DNA from: Kiritimatiellales bacterium
GTDB taxonomy: Bacteria > Verrucomicrobiota > Kiritimatiellia > Kiritimatiellales > Pontiellaceae
NCBI GenBank assembly: GCA_030625905.1
Contig: DAOUQA010000064.1
Coordinates: 1-11,064, forward strand
Length of the DNA: 11,064 nucleotides
Reading direction: 5' to 3'
This document shows, in pieces, positions 6,145 through 11,064 of this stretch (within the stretch, counting starts at the first letter, position 1; each line of letters starts with the position of its first letter). The position numbers and the translations under genes were made by a program. The notes beneath the pieces were generated by a model. The model made no database searches. It worked only from the letters and a program-made list of their open reading frames with translations, and was not told the DNA's origin.

Positions 6145-7950
6145 ATGGGAATCATTGATGCTACCGTATTCTTTGCCTTTGTGGCCGCAGTATTGTTTAT
6201 CGGGCTCTATAAATCAAAAGGGGAAGATACGCATGGCGAAGACGGGGCGACGGACTACTTTCTCGCCGGGCGCGGACTGAGCTGGTGGCTGATCGGCTTT
6301 TCGCTGATCGCAGCCAATATTTCGGCTGAACAGTTTGTCGGCATGTCGGGACAGGGTGCCGGATTCGAAGGACTGTCTGTTTCGAGTTGGGAATGGATCG
6401 CGGCCATCACACTGGTTGTGGTTGCCTTTGTACTTCTGCCCTACTTCCTGCGCTCTGGCATCACCACGATTCCGGAATTTCTGGAAATGCGCTACAACCA
6501 CTGGGCGCGGCTGTTCATGACGCTTTCGATGATGTTGATTCTCATCGGCGTTAGCCTGATCGGCATCATCTACGCCGGCGCACTCACCATGAAAGAGCTG
6601 ATGTCCTCCTACGATGTCACCGTGTCGTTGACGGGGGCCTGCTGGGCGCTGGGCGCCATGGCGGCGATCTATGTTGCGGTCGGCGGGCTGAAGGCTTGCG
6701 CGTGGGCCGACCTGCTCCAAGGCTCCGCCCTGATTGTCGGCGGCGGCATTATTACCTACTTCGCTTTCGCCGCGCTCGGTGGAGCGAATGTGGCCGAACT
6801 GGTTACCTCGACCGGGGCGGCGGCGACGGTTGAGCAAGGCACCAACGTTGTGGAAAAGTTCAACACGCTTAACGAATCCGCCATGCATATGGGGAGCAAC
6901 CCCTCGATGCCTTGGGGCATCCTGATCATCGGCATCTGGATTCCAAACTTCTACTACTGGGGTCTCAACCAATACATCACCCAGCGCATCCTTGGTTCCG
7001 CCTCCCTCGCGGAAGGCCAAAAGGGTCTGGTGCTCGCCGCGGGACTGAAGCTGATCGTTCCGTTTCTCATCGTCATTCCCGGCATCATTGCATTCAACCT
7101 CTATAGCAAGGATATGGAAAAGAGCGCCGGCGACCATCTGGCGGCCTATGAGCAGGCCGCCACCAATCCGGCGACCGACAAGGTCTTCGAAGTCGATCAG
7201 AAGTGGGCTGTGGCGAATCCCGAAAAGGCGCTGGAAATTGAAAACTTCAACGCTTCTGTCACAACACGCGTTGGCGAAGATTTGGTTGAAACCGTTAAAC
7301 TCAAACCCTACAAATACGACTCGGCGCTGGGGTTGTTGATCACACGCCTCATTCCGCAAAACAAAGGATTTCTCGGTTTTGTGATCGCCGCGCTTCTCGG
7401 AGCAATCGTGTCGTCGCTGGCCGCCGTACTCAACGCGGCCTCCACGCTCCTGACCATGGATGTGTACCAACGCTATATCGACAAATCGGCTACGCCGTTC
7501 AAGCTCGTTACCATGGGACGCATCTTCATCGGCGTTTTTGTGGTGATCGGCTGCGTGGTTGCCCCCATGCTGGTGAACAACAAGAGCGTCTTTGAATTTA
7601 TCCAGAAATTCCAGGGCTATGTTTCCACCGGTATTCTGGCCGTGTTCATCTACGGCCTGATCAATCGCACTTCCGGCCAGTGGGCGGGCGTCATCGGCCT
7701 GATCGCCAACCCGATCATCTACGGTATTCTGACGCTTCTGATGTTCCCGGAGCTGCATTATCTCTACAGCATGTCCATCTCGTTGGGTTTGGTGCTGCTC
7801 ATCATGTTCGTCTACGGGCTGGTCAGCCGGCAAGAGAAGGTCGTATTCGCAACCAATACCACAATGAACCTGACCCCCTCCAAGGGAGCCTTGGTGTGGG
7901 GGCTTGGTGTTTGTGCGCTCACCGTGGCCCTCTACGTTGTCTTTTGGTAG
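6145..7950 (+). CDS. SSS-family sodium/sugar symporter (vSGLT-like)
   Basis: 601-residue inner-membrane sodium:solute symporter with about fourteen helices. It matches the Vibrio vSGLT branch closely at function-defining sites. Sugar-contact residues align as N58 and Q63 in AANISAEQFVGMSG, E83 in SSWEW, N268 and Y271-W272 in IPNFYYWGLNQY, K302 in GLKLIVPF, and Q487 in FIQKFQGYVSTG. The helix-8 sodium-site serines are S423/S424 in GAIVSSLAAVLNAAS. Import of galactose, glucose or a similar sugar is therefore likely. Unusual is an extended hydrophilic segment of about 75 residues (321-395: NLYSKDMEKSAGD to KPYKYDS) between helices, longer than in vSGLT as I remember it. The start is fixed by AGGAGG eight bases upstream. 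No sugar-catabolic gene is adjacent; it appears to be a single-gene transcription unit behind its own promoter. Confidence 0.93.
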   Translation: MGIIDATVFFAFVAAVLFIGLYKSKGEDTHGEDGATDYFLAGRGLSWWLIGFSLIAANISAEQFVGMSGQGAGFEGLSVSSWEWIAAITLVVVAFVLLPYFLRSGITTIPEFLEMRYNHWARLFMTLSMMLILIGVSLIGIIYAGALTMKELMSSYDVTVSLTGACWALGAMAAIYVAVGGLKACAWADLLQGSALIVGGGIITYFAFAALGGANVAELVTSTGAAATVEQGTNVVEKFNTLNESAMHMGSNPSMPWGILIIGIWIPNFYYWGLNQYITQRILGSASLAEGQKGLVLAAGLKLIVPFLIVIPGIIAFNLYSKDMEKSAGDHLAAYEQAATNPATDKVFEVDQKWAVANPEKALEIENFNASVTTRVGEDLVETVKLKPYKYDSALGLLITRLIPQNKGFLGFVIAALLGAIVSSLAAVLNAASTLLTMDVYQRYIDKSATPFKLVTMGRIFIGVFVVIGCVVAPMLVNNKSVFEFIQKFQGYVSTGILAVFIYGLINRTSGQWAGVIGLIANPIIYGILTLLMFPELHYLYSMSISLGLVLLIMFVYGLVSRQEKVVFATNTTMNLTPSKGALVWGLGVCALTVALYVVFW

Positions 7951-8236
7951 TCCGCTGATACTCTTTACCAAAACATATAGGCATAAAGAGACCGCTTAAC
8001 CCGAAGGGCCATGAGCAACGCGAAATGATAATTTGTGAAGCAAATAACGAAGTGGTTCACGCGGTGCCGTACGAGCGGAATCCATTCATGCGGACAACGC
8101 TTCACTCGCGTAAACGTTCCTACACCCAGTGGGTGAAGAAATTGCAAGGTCGCTAATGATTCAGGGAAAGAGTTCATTGGGTGGAGGTTGTTGTTGACTC
8201 GTTTTCCGTTCCTGTACAAAATGCCCCGGCAAAAGG
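7951..8236. other. Structured 286-bp gap, no convincing gene
   Basis: No recognisable protein is encoded here. Small stems visible: CTCTTTA (7961-7967) with TAAAGAG (7984-7990), 11 bases past the symporter stop and possibly its transcript end; CCC-GAA-GGG near 8002; GTGAA...TTCAC (about 8035-8060); CACCC-AGT-GGGTG (8123-8135). A plus-strand frame of 46 codons (ATG near 8024 to TAA near 8165) and a minus-strand frame of 84 codons (8219-7965, TTG start) are both open. Neither shows a known motif or a ribosome-binding site. A structured RNA, a remnant element or an undetected small gene remain possible. Confidence 0.4.
8194..8222 (+). promoter_or_regulatory. Candidate sigma-70 promoter for guaB
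   Basis: TTGACT (8194-8199), 17 bases, then CAAAAT (8217-8222, four of six consensus). Transcription would begin near 8229, just before the guaB ribosome-binding site, giving a very short leader. The -35 is good and the -10 is weak. Confidence 0.4.
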
Positions 8237-8245
8237 ATGCAAAAG

Positions 8246-9727
8246 ATGAGCCAAAACAAATACATAGCCGACTTTATGAAAACCTTCCCCCACGAAGGGC
8301 TTACTTTCGACGACGTGTCGTTGATCACCCAATATGCGGATTTCCTGCCGGGCGATAGCGATATCTACTCAAAGCTAACCCGCAACGTGGGCGTGAAGAT
8401 CCCCTTCCTCAGCGCGGCAATGGATACGGTGACCGAAGCGCAAATGGCGATTTCCATGGCGATGCTCGGTGGAATTGGCGTCATCCACAAAAACCTCGAC
8501 CCCGAAGTGCAGGCGCAGCACGTCAGCCGCGTGAAGCACCACCTCAACGGCCTCATCACCGACCCGATTACCTTCAACGTCAACGATACGCTTGAAACGA
8601 TTGCCATCTGCAAGGCTGAAAAAGGCTACAACTTCAACGGCTTCCCCATCCTCGACGACAGCAAGCTCGTCGGCATCCTCACCTCCAAGGATATCCGCTT
8701 TTCCCGCTCCAAACGCGCCAAGGTCACCGACATCATGACCGCCATCACCATCACCGCCAAGCCGGACACCAGCCTGCGCGAAGCCTACGACCTCATGCAG
8801 CAGCACAAAATCGGCAAGCTGCCGCTGATCGAAAATGGGAAGCTCGTCGGCCTCTACAGCTATGCCGACGTCCGCCGCCTGATCGAAAACGAGGAGCCGC
8901 TCTTCAACCGCGACGACAAATACCGCCTGCGCGTCGCCGCCGCCGTCGGGCCGGGCGACTACGAGCGCGCGGAAATCCTTAACGAAAATGAAGTCGACGT
9001 ACTGGTGGTCGATACCGCGCACGGCCATTCAAAAGGGGTGATCGAAATGGTTTCGTGGGTGAAGGACAAGTTTTCCCATATCGACGTGATCGGCGGCAAC
9101 ATTGCCACCGGCGAGGCCGCCCTCGCCCTGCGCGATGCTGGAGCGGACGCGGTCAAGGTGGGCATTGGCCCGGGATCGATCTGCACCACCCGCATCGTGG
9201 CCGGCGTCGGCATCCCGCAAATCTCCGCGATCCATGCCGCCGCCAGCGCGCTCAAGGGCGAGATCCCCGTCATTGCCGACGGCGGCATACGCAACTCCGG
9301 CGACATTGCCAAGGCGCTCGTGGCCGGAGCCGACAGCGTTATGATGGGCTCCGTACTCGCTGGCACCGAGGAAAGCCCCGGCGAAAAGATTATCTACGAA
9401 GGCCGCCAGTTTGTGATCTACCGCGGCATGGGCAGCCTCGATGCCATGAAGTCGCGCGAAGGCAGTCGCCAACGCTATGGCCTGAGCAACGACGACGATC
9501 TCGTTCCGCAGGGTATCGAAGGCATGGTTCCATTCGCCGGAACCGTCAACAAGGTAATGAAGCAATACTGTGGTGGCCTACAGGCCAGCCTCGGCTACTG
9601 CGGAACCCGCAATATTGCCGAACTCAAAAAAAGCGGCCAGTTCGTGCGCGTGTCCGCCGCCGGGGCAACCGAGGCCCACGCCCACGACATAAAAATCACC
9701 AAGGAGGCCCCGAACTACCGGAGGTAG
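8246..9727 (+). CDS. guaB: Inosine-5'-monophosphate dehydrogenase
   Basis: Cytoplasmic tetrameric enzyme that oxidises IMP to XMP with NAD+, the committed step of GMP synthesis. Full length (493 residues from 8246). The order is N-terminal barrel part (FDDVSL, then SAAMDTVTE), two CBS domains (about 105-220, with PILDDSKLVGILTSKDIR and PLIENGKLVGLYSYADVR), then the rest of the barrel. Catalytic Cys is in GPGSICTTRIVAGVG (Cys313 from this start). IADGGIRNSGDIAKA is the phosphate-binding segment, the mobile flap keeps an Arg-Tyr pair (GSRQRYG), and the protein ends in HDIKITKEAPNYRR as in E. coli GuaB. Two ATGs are possible: 8237 and 8246. AAAGG (8232-8236) abuts the first but sits nine bases before the second, so 8246 (MSQNKYIADF) is preferred. 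Codon use matches its neighbours. Nothing is missing. Confidence 0.97.
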   Translation: MSQNKYIADFMKTFPHEGLTFDDVSLITQYADFLPGDSDIYSKLTRNVGVKIPFLSAAMDTVTEAQMAISMAMLGGIGVIHKNLDPEVQAQHVSRVKHHLNGLITDPITFNVNDTLETIAICKAEKGYNFNGFPILDDSKLVGILTSKDIRFSRSKRAKVTDIMTAITITAKPDTSLREAYDLMQQHKIGKLPLIENGKLVGLYSYADVRRLIENEEPLFNRDDKYRLRVAAAVGPGDYERAEILNENEVDVLVVDTAHGHSKGVIEMVSWVKDKFSHIDVIGGNIATGEAALALRDAGADAVKVGIGPGSICTTRIVAGVGIPQISAIHAAASALKGEIPVIADGGIRNSGDIAKALVAGADSVMMGSVLAGTEESPGEKIIYEGRQFVIYRGMGSLDAMKSREGSRQRYGLSNDDDLVPQGIEGMVPFAGTVNKVMKQYCGGLQASLGYCGTRNIAELKKSGQFVRVSAAGATEAHAHDIKITKEAPNYRR

Positions 9728-9730
9728 GCT

Positions 9731-9784
9731 GCGTGAGGCGTGAAAAGTGAGGCGTGATCACGGATCAATCGTCACGTCTCACGC
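9731..9784. repeat. GTGAGGCGTGA tandem repeat forming a long hairpin after guaB
   Basis: Left arm GCGTGAGGCGTGA (9731-9743) pairs with TCACGTCTCACGC (9772-9784): 12 Watson-Crick pairs plus one G-U. The 28-base loop contains a second copy of GTGAGGCGTGA (9747-9757) and a smaller TGATC-ACG-GATCA stem (9755-9767). It begins three bases after the guaB stop, so it may help end or stabilise the guaB transcript, but no T-tract follows. Confidence 0.7.
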
Positions 9785-9807
9785 ATGGAAACAGCCACCC
9801 TGCGGGC

Positions 9808-9836
9808 TTGCGAATTTCGGTGAAGCAGAGTAGATA
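9808..9836 (+). promoter_or_regulatory. Sigma-70-like promoter for a leaderless antitoxin gene
   Basis: TTGCGA (9808-9813), an exact 17-base spacer, then TAGATA (9831-9836), then six bases and the ATG at 9843. A start seven bases after the hexamer is the A of the ATG. No Shine-Dalgarno is present, and an in-frame TAG at 9831-9833 excludes an upstream start. Confidence 0.55.
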
Positions 9837-9842
9837 CGGGTT

Positions 9843-10082
9843 ATGCAAATCGCTTTTCCAGACGAACTTGGCAAGGGACTGAACCTTACCCCCGAAACAA
9901 CCCGTATCGGCTTGGCGATTGGCCTTTATGCCGAACGACGGATCACGCTAGGTCGAGCCGCTGGAATAGCAGACATGGCACAGGCGGCCTTCCTCCGCAA
10001 ACTCGGCGAACTGCGCATCCCCATGCACTACGACCTCCCCGAACTCGAAGAAGACCTTCTGGTTATGAGAGAAACTGAATGA
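9843..10082 (+). CDS. UPF0175-family antitoxin
   Basis: 79-residue protein of the UPF0175 family, small helix-turn-helix proteins that usually precede a DUF3368 PIN-like toxin. Family features visible: a short N-terminal strand (MQIAFPDEL), the helix AIGLYAERRITLGRAAGIADM that matches the usual LY-x-x-G-x-(I/L)-(S/T)-LG-(K/R)-AA-x-LA pattern, AFLRKLGELRIPMHYD, then an acidic end ELEEDLL. It probably binds its own promoter DNA and neutralises the partner. Its stop codon overlaps the start of the next frame (ATGA at 10079-10082), the usual translational coupling of such pairs. The partner is internally deleted, so this may now be an orphan antitoxin. The protein looks intact and of usual length. 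Confidence 0.85.
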   Translation: MQIAFPDELGKGLNLTPETTRIGLAIGLYAERRITLGRAAGIADMAQAAFLRKLGELRIPMHYDLPELEEDLLVMRETE

Positions 10083-10231
10083 TTGTTGTCAGCGACACCT
10101 CTCCGATCATCGCAAAAAAGAAAGGGCTGGTTGCATCCATGCGCGATCTAATCGACCGATTGGAGACCGAAGTCGGTTTCTATCTATCCCGCCAAGTCAA
10201 AGAAAAAGTCCTCGCTGTCGCCGGGGAATAA
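10079..10231 (+). pseudogene. Internally deleted DUF3368 PIN-like toxin remnant
   Basis: A 50-codon frame overlapping the antitoxin stop by ATGA. It begins MIVVSDTSPI, the start of DUF3368 PIN-like proteins, where the Asp is the first acidic residue of the nuclease site. It then passes directly into IAKKKGLVASMRDLIDRLE, TEVGFYLSRQVKEKVLAVAGE, which matches the family C-terminus (AK-x-KGL-(I/V)-x-S, final AGE). Family members are about 155-160 residues, so roughly 105-110 internal codons have gone, with the frame kept. The remaining acidic residues of the PIN active site lie in the lost part, so nuclease activity is not expected. It could be a dead remnant or a small protein that still binds the antitoxin. 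The family assignment is from memory of the pattern, not a search. Confidence 0.8.
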
Positions 10232-10256
10232 TTGGCGCAATTCCACCTGCTCCCTG

Positions 10257-10292
10257 AGAAAGTAGGGCAAGCGTCTCGCTTGCCCGTTGCCG
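10257..10292 (+). repeat. 36-nt hairpin repeat, copy A
   Basis: Begins AGAAAGTAG and contains a perfect stem GGGCAAGCG-TCT-CGCTTGCCC (10265-10285, nine pairs, three-base loop), followed by GTTGCCG. Copy B at 10464 has the same orientation and length and agrees at 31 of 36 positions. The stem resembles those of the element at 3515-3566. Confidence 0.85.
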
Positions 10293-10463
10293 CAGGATCG
10301 GGTCGTTTTCGTAGACGACGGTGATCTTTCGTTCCTCAAGAATCGCTTCGCGGCCAGCTTCGTTCAGAAAGAACACAGCGCGTTTTTACCCGTTGCAAAG
10401 CTGGATTCATCGCACAAGCCCAACCCAAACGGAGCAGAATGCTCCGTCTACGACCGCGCACCC

Positions 10464-10499
10464 AGAAAGTAGCGCAAGCGTCCCGCTTGTCTGTTGCGG
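10464..10499 (+). repeat. 36-nt hairpin repeat, copy B
   Basis: AGAAAGTAG, then a decayed stem GCGCAAGCG-TCC-CGCTTGTCT (10472-10492), then GTTGCGG. The inner six pairs and one G-U are kept; an outer position is mismatched. It is a direct copy of the repeat at 10257-10292 with five substitutions. Confidence 0.85.
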
Positions 10500-10531
10500 A
10501 ACTACATACCTTTTCAATAGACCAAATATAT

Positions 10532-10558
10532 TTCGTGTCATTCGTGTGTTTCGTGGTT
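10532..10558. repeat. 9-bp tandem repeat, three copies
   Basis: TTCGTGTCA, TTCGTGTGT, TTCGTGGTT in a row, 48 bp before the nadE start. On the minus strand it reads as a run of (A/C)ACGAA units. Degenerate runs of this kind occur in spacers of several bacterial groups (from memory). No function is proposed. Confidence 0.65.
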
Positions 10559-10606
10559 CCCGCTTTTACGGCATAGTGCGGAAGAAGTTTAACCCACGGA
10601 AAACCG

Positions 10607-11064
10607 ATGAAAGCCGCACTCATACAAATGAACCCGACGGTCGGTGCGCTCGAAGCCAATACCGACCGTATCGTTTCCGATGCGTGGAAAGTGTTCACCG
10701 AAGGCGCGCGGCTGATCATTTTCCCGGAGCTGGCCATCTCCGGCTACCCGCCCGAAGACCTAATCCTGAAAGACCATTTCTGCGACAACTGCGGTGTACA
10801 GCTCCAACGGCTGGAAAAGGAACTTCCGCCGGAAGCGACGGTGGTGGTTGGCACTCCCGTTTCCAAGGATGGGAAAAAATATAACGCGGCTGTGGTTTTC
10901 AAAGATTCTAAATCCGTTGGCGAATACCATAAAATGCTACTCCCCAACTATGGCGTGTTTGACGAAAAGCGCCTGTTTAAACCTGGAACCGAACCCTTTG
11001 TTTTCGAGCTTGAGGGTCAAACCGCTGCCATCCACATTTGTGAAGATTCGTGGGATCCCGACGG
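10607..11064 (+). CDS. nadE: Glutamine-dependent NAD+ synthetase, N-terminal part (runs off window)
   Basis: 152 codons from the ATG at 10607 to the window edge, still open. This is a nitrilase/carbon-nitrogen hydrolase domain, the glutaminase half that feeds ammonia to the C-terminal NAD+ synthetase. The catalytic triad is visible: Glu41 in FPELAISGYPPEDL, Lys109 in YHKMLLPNYGVFDE, Cys145 in IHICEDSWDP. The opening MKAALIQMNPTVG and the PPEDLILKDHF and NYGVFDEKRLF segments are characteristic of glutamine-dependent NadE rather than other nitrilases. The synthetase domain (SGGxDS loop) would lie outside the window, so the two-domain reading is inferred. The ribosome-binding site is weak (GGAAAA six bases upstream). 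Confidence 0.9.
   Translation, partial: MKAALIQMNPTVGALEANTDRIVSDAWKVFTEGARLIIFPELAISGYPPEDLILKDHFCDNCGVQLQRLEKELPPEATVVVGTPVSKDGKKYNAAVVFKDSKSVGEYHKMLLPNYGVFDEKRLFKPGTEPFVFELEGQTAAIHICEDSWDPD

Larger units (their letters stand above)
10232..10606. other. Repeat-rich 375-bp gap with no intact gene
   Basis: This stretch holds an AATTG-GCG-CAATT stem just after the toxin remnant (10231-10243), two copies of a 36-nt hairpin repeat (10257-10292 and 10464-10499), and a 9-bp triple tandem (10532-10558). Between the hairpin repeats a minus-strand frame reads KRAVFFLNEAGREAILEERK and continues VVYENDPILRQR; it is protein-like but has an upstream stop and no start. The opposite strand is also open from TTG 10287 to a TAG near 10472. 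I recognise neither. A gene fragment trapped between repeats is possible. Confidence 0.5.

Noticed and set aside
6214..7971. 585-codon open frame antisense to the symporter gene
   Set aside because: It mirrors the symporter codons, is rich in His, Gln, Asp and Arg with no domain pattern, and has no ribosome-binding site. It is a shadow of a GC-rich gene.
7965..8219. 84-codon minus-strand open frame before guaB
   Set aside because: TTG start, no ribosome-binding site and no recognisable motif. Described as part of the gap rather than as a gene.
7951..8236. Purine riboswitch in front of guaB
   Set aside because: I could not find the conserved core or the three-helix arrangement of a purine riboswitch; only isolated small stems are present.
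10257..10558. CRISPR array
   Set aside because: Only two hairpin repeats 171 bp apart with no regular spacers; the 9-bp tandem has no spacers at all.

Overview
The window looks like a chromosomal stretch from a bacterium of the PVC group, plausibly a marine Kiritimatiellota (Pontiella-like) or related lineage. That placement is inference from moderate-to-high GC with AT-rich intergenic gaps, a mix of Shine-Dalgarno-led and apparently leaderless genes, a vSGLT-like sugar symporter, and dispersed GC-rich palindromic repeats. No rRNA or other marker gene is present to fix the taxonomy. I found no tRNA, rRNA, CRISPR array, intact insertion sequence or phage gene.

Layout. (1) 172-2870, minus strand: a nitrogen cluster reading amt (ammonium channel), a GlnK-type PII protein, then a TIGR02001/TorF-like outer-membrane protein. 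A well-formed sigma-54 -24/-12 element (2935-2950) lies upstream of amt. (2) 3167-5926, plus strand: an N-acyl-D-amino-acid deacylase, then a two-domain YjgF/Rid-superfamily protein resembling FkbO/Hyg5 chorismatases. (3) 5927-6144: a gap with a perfect 40-bp palindrome and a sigma-70-like promoter. (4) 6145-7950: an SSS-family sodium/sugar symporter close to vSGLT. (5) 7951-8236: a structured gap without a convincing gene. (6) 8246-9727: guaB, IMP dehydrogenase. (7) 9843-10231: a UPF0175 antitoxin overlapped by the remnant of its DUF3368 PIN-like toxin, reduced to 50 codons by an internal deletion. (8) 10232-10606: two copies of a 36-nt hairpin repeat and a 9-bp tandem repeat. (9) 10607-end: the start of glutamine-dependent NAD+ synthetase.

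How the parts fit. amt, PII and the porin-like protein form a coherent nitrogen-scavenging unit: Amt moves ammonium through the inner membrane, PII gates it by nitrogen status, and the beta-barrel is a candidate outer-membrane partner. This PII has Ile where the uridylylated Tyr51 normally sits, so signalling is probably by ligand binding alone. The deacylase releases D-amino acids from N-acyl forms. guaB and nadE are housekeeping genes.

The least expected observations are: a double-hairpin palindromic element lying in frame inside the deacylase gene; three genes (3167, 4826, 9843) that lack a Shine-Dalgarno but carry a -10-like hexamer exactly six bases before the ATG, the geometry of leaderless transcripts; the deleted toxin that keeps its frame and overlap with the antitoxin; and the perfect 40-bp palindrome. 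I did not find a clear multi-gene novel defence or biosynthetic system.
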